Shown here piece after piece: positions 7,751 through 15,444 of a DNA stretch of 64,000 nucleotides. Location of the stretch: positions 3,100,001 through 3,164,000 of the forward strand of contig NZ_BAAAWH010000001.1 in NCBI RefSeq assembly GCF_039534975.1, in the 5' to 3' direction. The notes beneath the pieces were generated by a model that saw only the letters and a list, made by a program, of their open reading frames with translations, did not search any database and had not been told where the DNA came from. Position numbers and translations under genes: made by a program. Position 1 is the stretch's first letter, and the number at the start of each line of letters is the position of its first letter. Source of the stretch: Microbacterium terregens (GTDB lineage Bacteria; Actinomycetota; Actinomycetes; Actinomycetales; Microbacteriaceae).

Positions 7751-9067
7751 CTACCGACCTGCCGGGCGCGCGAATCCCATTCGCTCGCGAAGGGTATCGC
7801 CGGTGTAGTCCGTCTGGAAGTACCCCCGCTCCTGCAGGAGCGGCACGAGCAGCTCCAGCATCCGATTCATGCCGTCGGGGATGGAAGGCGGGTCGAGGTT
7901 GAACCCGTCGCACACGCCTCGATCGAACCAGTCGATCATGTCCCGCGCCACGTCCTCGGCCGAGCCGATGAGGATCCGGTGCCCGCCCGCGCGCGCGAAA
8001 GCCACGATCATCTGACGAACGGTCAGTCCTTCCTCCAGCGCCATCCGGCGGAAACTGTGCCACCGCGAGCTGTTCTGGGGGCCCTCGACGAAGCGCTCCG
8101 CCGGGATCGACTCCTCGAGGTCGAGGTCGTCGATGCTGATCCCCGCGGCGAACGAGAGACGCCGGCGCCCGGCGACCAGATCGATGAACGACTCCAGCTC
8201 CTGCGACAGCTCCTCCGCCTCGCGCGCTGTCCTGCCCACGATCGGAACAACCCCCGGCAGGATCTTGATGCTGCCCGGATCGCGCCCGCTCGTCACGGCC
8301 TGCGCACGAACGCGGTCCGAGAACACGCGCATGGACTCCAGATCGGGCTGCGCGGTGTAGATCGCATCCGCCACCGAGGCCCCGAGCTGCAGCCCGGCCG
8401 GTGACTGACCGGCCTGGAAGAGCACCGGATGCCCCTGCGGAGACCGGGGCATGTTCAGCGCCCCTTTCACGCTGAAGTGCTCACCCTCGTAGTCGATGTC
8501 GCGGATCTTGCTGATGTCCGCCCACTGACCGGACACGCGGTCGTTCAGGACGGCGTCATCCGACCAGCTGTCCCAGAGCTTCAGCGCCACGTCCACGAAC
8601 TCCTGTGCACGCCGATACCGGGCCTCGGGCGAGGGCATCTCGGACTGCCCGAAATTCTGGTACCCGCCGAAGAGCGAGGTGACGATGTTCCATCCCACCC
8701 GGCCCCCGCTGAGGCGATCGAGACCGGTGAGCTGACGCGCGACGTTGTACGGCTCCGAGAACGTCGTCGACACCGATCCCACCAGGCCGATCTTGTCGGT
8801 CGCTCCGATCAGCGCGCCCATCGACGAGATCGGTTCGTAAAGGCCCGTGTTGCGGATGTTGTTGTCGCGGATCGTGCCGACGTCCACGCCGTCACCGAAG
8901 AACACGGCGTGGAGCTTGGCGCGCTCCGCCGCGGTGGCCATGTCGGCGATCAGCGACAGTTCGCCGATCTCCTCGGACCGGCTCCGCGGATCGCGCCAGC
9001 TGTCCATCTGAAAGCCGGAGGACAGCATGAACATGGTCAGAACCATCTGGCCGCGTGGTGTCGACAC
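7751..9067 (-). CDS. LLM-class flavin-dependent monooxygenase (NtaA/SnaA/DszA family), copy 1
   Basis: Protein of 438 aa read from GTG 9067, which follows AAAGGGG on the minus strand; a longer frame to 9136 adds 23 basic residues without a ribosome site. Family features are visible throughout: GQMVLTMFMLSSGFQMDSWRD at the start, AERAKLHAVFFGD, GGRVGWNIVTS near residue 140, and HPVLFQAGQSPAGLQL. These two-component oxygenases use reduced FMN from a partner reductase; the FMN reductase and flavin reductase at 18.6-19.8 kb are likely partners. A close paralogue lies at 19758-21059. Known relatives attack thioether, sulfone, chelator or ketone substrates; nothing here fixes which. Confidence 0.88.
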   Translation of the reverse strand: MSTPRGQMVLTMFMLSSGFQMDSWRDPRSRSEEIGELSLIADMATAAERAKLHAVFFGDGVDVGTIRDNNIRNTGLYEPISSMGALIGATDKIGLVGSVSTTFSEPYNVARQLTGLDRLSGGRVGWNIVTSLFGGYQNFGQSEMPSPEARYRRAQEFVDVALKLWDSWSDDAVLNDRVSGQWADISKIRDIDYEGEHFSVKGALNMPRSPQGHPVLFQAGQSPAGLQLGASVADAIYTAQPDLESMRVFSDRVRAQAVTSGRDPGSIKILPGVVPIVGRTAREAEELSQELESFIDLVAGRRRLSFAAGISIDDLDLEESIPAERFVEGPQNSSRWHSFRRMALEEGLTVRQMIVAFARAGGHRILIGSAEDVARDMIDWFDRGVCDGFNLDPPSIPDGMNRMLELLVPLLQERGYFQTDYTGDTLRERMGFARPAGR

Positions 9068-9468
9068 GGTGGACCCCTTTCGTACGGCGGAAGTCCGCGC
9101 GCTTCGTTGAGACAGTAACATCCGTTTCCTTTTCACGAACGGTGCGCGATCGAGTGCGTGCCCGCGAATGCCGCGTTTTTCGTCGTTTTTCGCGCGAATC
9201 GATATCGAAGACGACGAGAGGCCGCGGGCATTATTGCCTCTGTTTCGTTATTTGTTTTCCGGCTTCGCCGTCGCATCCCCCTGACGGCCCGAACCCGCGC
9301 GCCGAAACAGTTTCCGCACTGTGGAAGCGCTCGTCAGGCGGGCCTCGAGGGGGTGCGAGCATCAGACGTCTGCGGCGCGAAGTCGAGCCGCAGAGCATTT
9401 CGAAGGAGAAATCGACCGATGCTGCTCTTGCCCCCACGACAGCGATTCACGAACGGAGCACACCGCTG
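9068..9468. promoter_or_regulatory. Divergent promoter region of module A (about 400 bp)
   Basis: The stretch lies between the divergent LLM monooxygenase and permease genes. Its centre (about 9170-9260) is visibly poorer in G+C than its surroundings, with T-runs around CGCGTTTTTCGTCGTTTTTCG and TGTTTCGTTATTTGTTTTCC. This is the likely promoter core, although no exact -35/-10 pair is assigned. The region also holds an operator-like inverted repeat at 9312-9326 and a 16-codon upstream ORF at 9419-9469. Confidence 0.5.
9312..9326. promoter_or_regulatory. Operator-like inverted repeat TTCCGC-ACT-GTGGAA
   Basis: One mismatch from the perfect palindrome TTCCGC-N3-GCGGAA found at 41110-41124 in front of the module B iclR gene, with the same 3-bp spacer. 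A third copy is at 37654-37668. IclR-family proteins often bind repeats of this shape (for example NdgR in Streptomyces), and an IclR gene belongs to this module (17436-18257). Confidence 0.5.
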
Positions 9469-9469
9469 A
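9419..9469 (+). CDS. 16-residue upstream ORF, possible leader peptide
   Basis: ATG 9419 follows a strong AAGGAG at 9403-9408 and encodes MLLLPPRQRFTNGAHR. Its stop overlaps the permease start as TGATG (9467-9471), the arrangement of translationally coupled genes. The permease itself has GGAG at 9455-9458, inside this ORF. It may set the translation level of the transporter operon. It could also be chance; the ribosome site and the exact stop/start overlap are the arguments for it. Confidence 0.45.
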   Translation: MLLLPPRQRFTNGAHR

Positions 9470-10446
9470 TGGCGTTCCTGAAACATCTCGGCAAGATCCT
9501 CTTCTCGTCGCTCATCCTGCTGGTCGTCGTCATCACGATCCTGTTCCTCCTGCTGGAGATCGCCCCGGGCGACCCGATCCAGACGCTCGTCGGCGATGTG
9601 CCGATCTCGGAGGCGCTGCGTCAGCAGATCTACGCCACCTTCGGCCTCGACAAGCCCCTGTGGGAGCGCTACTTCATCTACATGGGCAACGTGCTCACCG
9701 GAAATCTCGGCGTCTCGTTCGGCACCGAGGTACCGGTCACCCAGTTGATCGGCGAGCGCATCGGCAACACGCTGGCCCTGGCCATCCCGTCGTTCATCCT
9801 CTCGACGATCGGCGCGGTCATCATCGGCGCCATCGCCGCCAAGACCCGCAAGCGGTGGCTCGACAGCCTGCTCTCGGGCAGCTCGGTCGCGCTCTTCTCG
9901 CTGCCGAACTTCTGGCTCGGCCTCATGCTCATCATCGTCTTCTCGGTCACGCTCGGGTGGCTGCCCGTGCAGGGCAAGGCGCCGTACGGCGTCGAGGGCA
10001 TCGAGATCCAGTACATGATCCTGCCGCTGATCACGATGGCCACCGCTGAACTCGCCTTCAAGGCCCGCATCATGCGCGCATCGATGATCGAGTCGCTGGG
10101 TCAGGACTTCATGGACACGGCGCGCTCCAAAGGCCTCAGCGAGCGTCAGGCGCTGTGGCGCCACGCCCTGCCCAACGCGCTCCTGCCGATGGTGACTGTC
10201 GCCGGACTCAGCCTCGCTCACATCCTCGCCGGCTCGGTGCTGGTGGAGAAGGTCTTCGGGTGGCCGGGCATGGGCCTGCTCTTCATCGGCGCGATCGAAC
10301 GGCAGGACACCTTCCTGGTACTCGGGATCGTCATCGTGCTGACCATCACCATCCTCATCGTGAACATCGTGACCGATGTGGTCTACGGCCTCGTCGATCC
10401 GCGACTCCGCAGTCAAGTCAAGCGTCCCGTCAGGAGCGAATCGTGA
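9469..10446 (+). CDS. ABC transporter permease, DppB/OppB type (module A)
   Basis: Inner-membrane permease of 325 aa with a first transmembrane segment at about residues 10-30 (LFSSLILLVVVITILFLLLE), the family motif APGDP right after it, and about six segments in all. The coupling loop towards the ATPases reads DFMDTARSKGLSERQALWRHALPNALLP. It starts at ATG 9469 and overlaps the next gene by GTGA. Together with the following four genes it makes a complete dipeptide/oligopeptide/nickel-type importer. Such importers also take up opines, glycosides and other small organics, so the family name does not fix the substrate. Confidence 0.92.
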   Translation: MAFLKHLGKILFSSLILLVVVITILFLLLEIAPGDPIQTLVGDVPISEALRQQIYATFGLDKPLWERYFIYMGNVLTGNLGVSFGTEVPVTQLIGERIGNTLALAIPSFILSTIGAVIIGAIAAKTRKRWLDSLLSGSSVALFSLPNFWLGLMLIIVFSVTLGWLPVQGKAPYGVEGIEIQYMILPLITMATAELAFKARIMRASMIESLGQDFMDTARSKGLSERQALWRHALPNALLPMVTVAGLSLAHILAGSVLVEKVFGWPGMGLLFIGAIERQDTFLVLGIVIVLTITILIVNIVTDVVYGLVDPRLRSQVKRPVRSES

Positions 10447-11351
10447 GCGTCCAGCAGCAGTCCCGACAGGCAGCAGACCCGACGCCGGCGCCACCGGCAC
10501 GCGCGGCCCGGCGTCCGCGCAACCCGGACTCCGTGCTGCGGATGTACTTCCGCAAGCCGATCGTGCGGATCTTCATGCCGATCCTGCTGTTCATGATCGT
10601 CGCGTCGCTGATCGGCCCGCTGCTGACCGGGAACCCGTTCGCCACGAACAATCCGCCCTTCATCCCGCCCGATGCCGAGTTCCCGCTCGGCACCGACAAC
10701 CTGGGCCGCGACTATCTGGCACGCGTGCTCATGGGCGGTCAGGTCTCGCTGCTGGTGGGTTTCAGCGTCGCGCTCCTGTGTCTGACCCTCGCGCTGGTCG
10801 TGGGCGGCATCGCCGGCTTCTACGGCGGCTTCATGGACACGATCCTGGTGAAGATCTCCGAGTTCTTCCAGGTGATCCCCGGCATCATCCTCGCCCTGGT
10901 GGCCGCATCGATCCTCGGGACCAACGTCGCCATCATCGTGGTGATCCTGGCCCTGACGATGTGGCCCGGCGTGGCCCGCATCGTGCGGGCCGAAGCGATG
11001 CGCATCTCCCAACTGGGCTATGTCGAATCCCAGCGTGCCGCGGGCTTCTCGAGCCTGCGCATCCTGTGGTCCGATGTCCTGCCCAACGCGATGCCTCCCG
11101 TGCTGGTGGCGACGACCATGACCGTGGCCCGCGCGATCCTCGCCGAGTCCGGGCTGTCCTTCCTCGGCATCGGCGACGCGAACCGGCCGAGCTGGGGGGC
11201 GCTGCTGAACCAGGCGCAGCCGTACATCTCCACGGCATGGTGGCTGGCGTTCTTCCCCGGCCTGTGCATCTTCCTCGTCGTCCTGGCCATCAATCTCCTC
11301 GGCGACGCCCTCAACGACGCACTCAACCCGTCGATCGGAAGGGTGAAATGA
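10443..11351 (+). CDS. ABC transporter permease, DppC/OppC type (module A)
   Basis: Protein of 302 aa from GTG 10443, which overlaps the stop of the upstream permease. A cytoplasmic proline-rich N-terminus of about 35 residues is followed by a membrane segment (RIFMPILLFMIVASLIGPLL), the hallmark PLGTDNLGRDYLARVLMGG, four to five further segments and the EAA-type loop ESQRAAGFSSLRILWSDVLPN. It pairs with the DppB-type permease as the membrane pore. Overlaps the next gene by ATGA. Confidence 0.92.
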   Translation: MSVQQQSRQAADPTPAPPARAARRPRNPDSVLRMYFRKPIVRIFMPILLFMIVASLIGPLLTGNPFATNNPPFIPPDAEFPLGTDNLGRDYLARVLMGGQVSLLVGFSVALLCLTLALVVGGIAGFYGGFMDTILVKISEFFQVIPGIILALVAASILGTNVAIIVVILALTMWPGVARIVRAEAMRISQLGYVESQRAAGFSSLRILWSDVLPNAMPPVLVATTMTVARAILAESGLSFLGIGDANRPSWGALLNQAQPYISTAWWLAFFPGLCIFLVVLAINLLGDALNDALNPSIGRVK

Positions 11352-12298
11352 CCACCGCCATCGGAAACATCGACATCCAGCAGGAGGAACGGAAGGATGC
11401 CGCACCCCGGGCGTCCGATTCATCCGCCTTCCTGACCGTCACCGACCTGGAGGTGCACCTGCCGACCGGACCCCGCAAGGAGATCCGAGCGGTGCACTCG
11501 GTCAGCCTCGAAGTCCATCGCGGCGAGCGCGTCGGCATCGTCGGCGAGTCCGGGTCAGGCAAGTCCGTCACCGGCCGCGCCATCGCCGGCCTGCTGCCGA
11601 CGAACCCGCGCGTGCGGGTCGCCGGGTCTATCCGCTTCGACGGCCGCGAGATGGTCGGCGCACCCGCGCGGGCCTGGGACGAGATCCGCTCGCGCTCCGT
11701 GGGCATGATCTTCCAGGACCCGCTGACGTTCCTGAATCCGGTCATGAAGGTAGGTGCGCAGGTGCGGGAGGCGGTCGATCCGGCTTCGCGCTCCGGCCGC
11801 GACGCGTCCGGAGACCCCGAGGCCATCCGGTTCCTGCAGCTTGCGGGGCTGGCCGATGCGGCAGAGCTCGCCCGCCGCTTTCCGCACGAACTCAGTGGCG
11901 GCCAGCGGCAACGTGTGCTGATCGCGATCGCGATCGCCAAGCAACCGGACCTCATCCTCGCCGATGAGCCGACGACGGCGCTGGATGCCACGGTGCAGCG
12001 CAAGGTGCTGCGCACGCTCGACGAGACGGTCGCCAAGCTGGGCACCTCGCTCATCCTCATCTCGCACGACCTGGCGGTCGTGGCCAGCATGACCGACACG
12101 ATCTATGTCATGTACGCCGGTCGCGTCGTCGAATCGGGTCCGACCCGCCGCGTCCTGGAGTCCCCGCAGCACCTGTACACGCAGGCGCTGCTGCGCAGTG
12201 TCCGCAGCCTCACCGACGAAGGCGTGGACCTGTGGTCGATCCCGCCGGAGATGCGCCGCGAGATCGACGAACTCGTCCAGAGCGGAGCAACCTCATGA
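11348..12298 (+). CDS. ABC transporter ATP-binding protein, DppD/OppD type (module A)
   Basis: Protein of 316 aa. Walker A is GESGSGKS at about residue 65, the signature is LSGGQRQRV, Walker B is LILADEPTTALD, and the switch histidine is in LILISHDL. About 30 unconserved residues precede the nucleotide-binding domain. The C-terminus is short and lacks the cysteine-rich oligopeptide-transporter tail seen in the module B ATPases. Translationally coupled at both ends (ATGA overlaps). Confidence 0.92.
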   Translation: MTTAIGNIDIQQEERKDAAPRASDSSAFLTVTDLEVHLPTGPRKEIRAVHSVSLEVHRGERVGIVGESGSGKSVTGRAIAGLLPTNPRVRVAGSIRFDGREMVGAPARAWDEIRSRSVGMIFQDPLTFLNPVMKVGAQVREAVDPASRSGRDASGDPEAIRFLQLAGLADAAELARRFPHELSGGQRQRVLIAIAIAKQPDLILADEPTTALDATVQRKVLRTLDETVAKLGTSLILISHDLAVVASMTDTIYVMYAGRVVESGPTRRVLESPQHLYTQALLRSVRSLTDEGVDLWSIPPEMRREIDELVQSGATS

Positions 12299-13077
12299 TC
12301 GAAGTCACCAACGCGTCGAAGGTGTTCCGGTCGCGCCGCGGCGGAGCACCGGTCAATGCCGTCGTCGACGCCAACCTGACCGCTCAGCGCGGCGAGTTCG
12401 TCGCCATCGTCGGCGAGAGCGGATCCGGCAAGAGCACGCTGGCGCGGATGCTGCTGGGCCTGATCCCGGCGACGTCCGGCAGCATCACCATCAACGGGAT
12501 CAACGTCGACCAGATGAACGCCGCACAGCGCAAGGACTACCGCCGGACAGTCCAGGCCGTGCTCCAGGATCCATCGGGATCGCTCAACCCCCGCAAGACC
12601 GTCGGACGCACGATCGGCGAGATCGTCCGTCTGCACTCGATCGCCCGCGGCCGCGACGAGGTGCACGCGAAGGTGCTCGAGGCCCTCGAACTGGTGGGCC
12701 TCTCCCCCGCAGAGCCCTTCATCCACCGATTCCCCCAGGAGCTCAGCGGCGGACAGCGGCAGCGCGTGCTCATCGCCCGCGCGATCGTGCTGAACCCGCA
12801 GATCATCGTCGCGGACGAGGCGGTCTCCGCCCTCGACGCGTCGGTCAAGGCCGGGGTCCTCCGGCTGATGAACGGCCTCACCGAGCGGCTCGGCGTCGGC
12901 TACGTCTTCATCACCCACGACCTGCCGGTGGTCAAGAAGGTCGCCGACCGCGTCTACGTGATGAAGGACGGCGCGATCGTCGAGTCCGGTCCCACCCGGC
13001 AGATCTTCGATGACCCGCAACACCCCTACACGCAGAGTCTGCTGGCCTCCGAGCTCGTCTTGGAGTCCGTCCTCTGA
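12295..13077 (+). CDS. ABC transporter ATP-binding protein, DppF/OppF type (module A)
   Basis: Protein of 260 aa from ATG 12295. Walker A GESGSGKST, signature LSGGQRQRVLIAR, Walker B IIVADEAVSALD and the H-loop VFITHDL are all present. It is the second ATPase of the heterodimer. It stops before the usual C-terminal oligopeptide-transporter extension, as its upstream partner does. The binding-protein gene follows after 79 bp. Confidence 0.92.
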   Translation: MIEVTNASKVFRSRRGGAPVNAVVDANLTAQRGEFVAIVGESGSGKSTLARMLLGLIPATSGSITINGINVDQMNAAQRKDYRRTVQAVLQDPSGSLNPRKTVGRTIGEIVRLHSIARGRDEVHAKVLEALELVGLSPAEPFIHRFPQELSGGQRQRVLIARAIVLNPQIIVADEAVSALDASVKAGVLRLMNGLTERLGVGYVFITHDLPVVKKVADRVYVMKDGAIVESGPTRQIFDDPQHPYTQSLLASELVLESVL

Positions 13078-13156
13078 CCGGACATCCGATCGGTCATTCC
13101 TGAAAAACCACCGCGTCCGGCGCGATCAGCGCCCGAAGCTACAGAGAGGTAGTCCC

Positions 13157-14764
13157 ATGAAGACCAAGCGCACGACCCGATTCGCCGCAATCGCGGCGCT
13201 CGCGTCCGCCGCCCTGCTGGTCGCCGGCTGTTCGTCCAGCGCAGCGCCGACCGAATCAGCGAAGCCCGCGACCCCGAGCGTCTACATCGACGCGATCGTA
13301 GCCGACCCGATCAGCTTCAACCCGCAGATCACGAACTCGCCCGTCACGCTGGCGTTCGGTGTCGCCGTGTTCGACCCGCTGGTCTACATCGACGACGAGT
13401 CCGAGATCCACCCGATGCTCGCGAAGTCGTGGAAGTTCAGCGACGACAAGCGGACCCTGACCTTCGAGCTCGAAGAGGGCGTCACCTGGCACGACGGCGA
13501 GCCCTTCACCTCCGAGGATGTGAAGTTCAACTTCGACGAGATCATGGCTTTCCAGACGTACGGCGCCTCGCTGGTCAAGTCCATCGACTCCGTCGAGGCC
13601 CCGGACGACACCACCGTCGTGCTGAAGCTCAACTCCGAGTTCGGACCGTTCCTCGAGACCCTCTCCCAGCAGGTGATCATCCCGAAGCACCTCTACGAGG
13701 GCACGGACTACGTGACCAACCCCGCCAACATGGCGCCGATCGGCACCGGTCCGATGAAGTTCGAGTCGTTCTCATCGGGCGCCGAGGTCATCCTGGTCAA
13801 GAACGAGGACTACTGGCGCGGCGACGTCAAGGTCGACAAGGCGATCTACCCGGTCATGGCCGACACCAACACGCGCGCGCTGGCACTGATCTCGGGTGAG
13901 CTCGACAAGGCCACCATCGACGCGTCCCAGCTCGACCAGATCGAGGGCAAGCCCGAGCTGGCGCACCTCGAGGAGGGTTACTTCGCCCAGGCGGTCGTCG
14001 TGGAGATGAACACCAAGAACGAGTACCTGGCAGACCCTGCCGTGCGCGCGCTGGTCTTCTCGGCACTGGACCGCCAGGCGTTCGCGGACGTGGCCATCGC
14101 CGGCTACGGCGAGCCCGCCGACGGCTTCTTCCCGAGCACCATGGCGTGGGCCAAGGACGAGAGCATCGACTTCGACAAGGACTTCCCGCACGACGTGAAG
14201 GCGATCAACAAGGGCCTCGACAAGGCCGGGTTCCCCGTCGGCGCCGATGGCGTCCGCTTCACCCTGAACGTGAAGTTCATCCAGGAGCTGACGGACACGG
14301 TTGCGATGGCGTCCCAGGCGAAGTCGATGCTGGCGGATGTCGGAATCGGCGTCAACCTCGAAGCAGTCACGTCGGCGATCTTCACCGACCAGATCTACGT
14401 GCAGAACAACTTCGATCTGGCCTTCCTGCGCACCACGGTCTCGGCCGACCCCGGTCTGGGCATCTCCCGCTGGTATGCCTGCAACCCGGACCACATGTCG
14501 GCGCGCAACCCGTCGGGGATCTGCGACGCCGAGATCGACGCGGCCGTCGCCGGAGCGAACTCGACCACGGCTCGCGAAGAGCGTGGCGAGTACTTCCGCG
14601 ACATGCAGCAGCGTGCGAAGGACCTGATCTTCTTCGCCCCGCTGGTGTGGACCAACGCCGGGTTCCCCACGGTCAACACGACCCGCTGGGACGGTCTGAC
14701 CGAGCTCGCTGAGGGGACCCCTAGCGGCAACCTCAACTGGCTCACCATGAAGTGGAAGGGCTGA
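13157..14764 (+). CDS. ABC transporter substrate-binding lipoprotein, family 5 (module A)
   Basis: Protein of 535 aa with a lipoprotein signal: basic MKTKRTTR, a hydrophobic stretch, and lipobox LVAGC with the lipidated cysteine at residue 25. SBP family 5 features include DPLVYIDDESEIHPMLAKSW, the LTFELEEGVTWHDGEPFTSEDV block and TGPMKF. It would be anchored outside the membrane and deliver substrate to the four upstream-encoded components. Placement last in the operon with its own ribosome site (GAGAGGTAG) is common for highly expressed binding proteins. Ligand unknown. Confidence 0.92.
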   Translation: MKTKRTTRFAAIAALASAALLVAGCSSSAAPTESAKPATPSVYIDAIVADPISFNPQITNSPVTLAFGVAVFDPLVYIDDESEIHPMLAKSWKFSDDKRTLTFELEEGVTWHDGEPFTSEDVKFNFDEIMAFQTYGASLVKSIDSVEAPDDTTVVLKLNSEFGPFLETLSQQVIIPKHLYEGTDYVTNPANMAPIGTGPMKFESFSSGAEVILVKNEDYWRGDVKVDKAIYPVMADTNTRALALISGELDKATIDASQLDQIEGKPELAHLEEGYFAQAVVVEMNTKNEYLADPAVRALVFSALDRQAFADVAIAGYGEPADGFFPSTMAWAKDESIDFDKDFPHDVKAINKGLDKAGFPVGADGVRFTLNVKFIQELTDTVAMASQAKSMLADVGIGVNLEAVTSAIFTDQIYVQNNFDLAFLRTTVSADPGLGISRWYACNPDHMSARNPSGICDAEIDAAVAGANSTTAREERGEYFRDMQQRAKDLIFFAPLVWTNAGFPTVNTTRWDGLTELAEGTPSGNLNWLTMKWKG

Positions 14765-14794
14765 TCCTCGGGGTTTGACTCCTGACGGACGCAC

Positions 14795-14833
14795 TGCGTG
14801 CTGGGGTTCCGCGTCGCGGAATCCCAGCACGCA
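14795..14833 (+). terminator. Strong hairpin between the binding-protein gene and the CGSC gene
   Basis: Arms 14795-14813 and 14815-14833 pair at 18 of 19 positions (TGCGTGCTGGGGTTCCGCG against its near-exact complement). No U-run follows. It may terminate or stabilise the 3' end of the transporter mRNA, lowering expression of the genes behind it. Confidence 0.6.
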
Positions 14834-14886
14834 GCAGCACGGCAGCCGCGCGATAGTCGTAATGCTTGGACAGAAAGGTTTTCACA

Positions 14887-15444
14887 ATGACCGCTGAGAT
14901 CATCGACCCGACACAGCACTTCCACGCGAGCAGCGCGGTGACGCCGACGGATGCCGCGCGTCCCGAGACCCTCGCCGGGCTTCGCATCGGCCTGCTCGGC
15001 AACACCAAACGCAATGCCGACAGCATCCTGGACGCGATCGGCAGCAGGCTCGCCGATCGTCACACCGAGGTCGCACTCATCCCCCGCACCAAGACCCAAT
15101 TCGCCATGCCGCTGCCGGTCGAACTCGTCGAAGAGCTCATCCGGGACTGCGACGTGGTCGTCATCGGCGTCGGTGACTGCGGATCCTGCAGCGCGTCGGC
15201 GGTTGCGGACGCCATCACACTCGAGAACGTCGGCCTCCCCACCGCCGTGATCTGCACCGACGCCTTCGTCCAGCCCTCCTCCGCGATGGCGGGACTCAAA
15301 GGCGCCCCGGACTTCCCCTACCTCCTGACGGCCCACCCGATCGCGAACCTCACCGCCGAAGGCATCGAGGAGCGCGGCGAGCAGCTGGCGACGCAGGTCG
15401 AGGCCCGCTTGGTCGGCTCGGCACGGGCCGTGGCTGCAGCGTGA
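14887..15444 (+). CDS. UGSC-family (seleno)protein homologue with a CGSC motif, copy A
   Basis: Protein of 185 aa starting at ATG 14887 after AGAAAGG. The core motif DVVVIGVGDCGSCSA places C98-G-S-C101 at the end of a beta strand. In the UGSC family the first cysteine can be selenocysteine; here it is an ordinary TGC codon. A second conserved block is LRIGLLGNTKRNAD around residue 32. A paralogue at 33051-33599 has the same two blocks. The stop overlaps the start of the partner gene as GTGA, as in the second copy, so the two proteins probably work as a complex. Family membership comes from the motif; biochemical function is unknown to me, and a redox or thiol role is an inference from CxxC. 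Confidence 0.75.
   Translation: MTAEIIDPTQHFHASSAVTPTDAARPETLAGLRIGLLGNTKRNADSILDAIGSRLADRHTEVALIPRTKTQFAMPLPVELVEELIRDCDVVVIGVGDCGSCSASAVADAITLENVGLPTAVICTDAFVQPSSAMAGLKGAPDFPYLLTAHPIANLTAEGIEERGEQLATQVEARLVGSARAVAAA

Noticed and set aside
14887..15444. Selenocysteine (UGA) at the UGSC motif
   Set aside because: The codons are TGC in both copies (C98 and C100), there is no in-frame TGA, and no SECIS-like hairpin was looked for beyond that.
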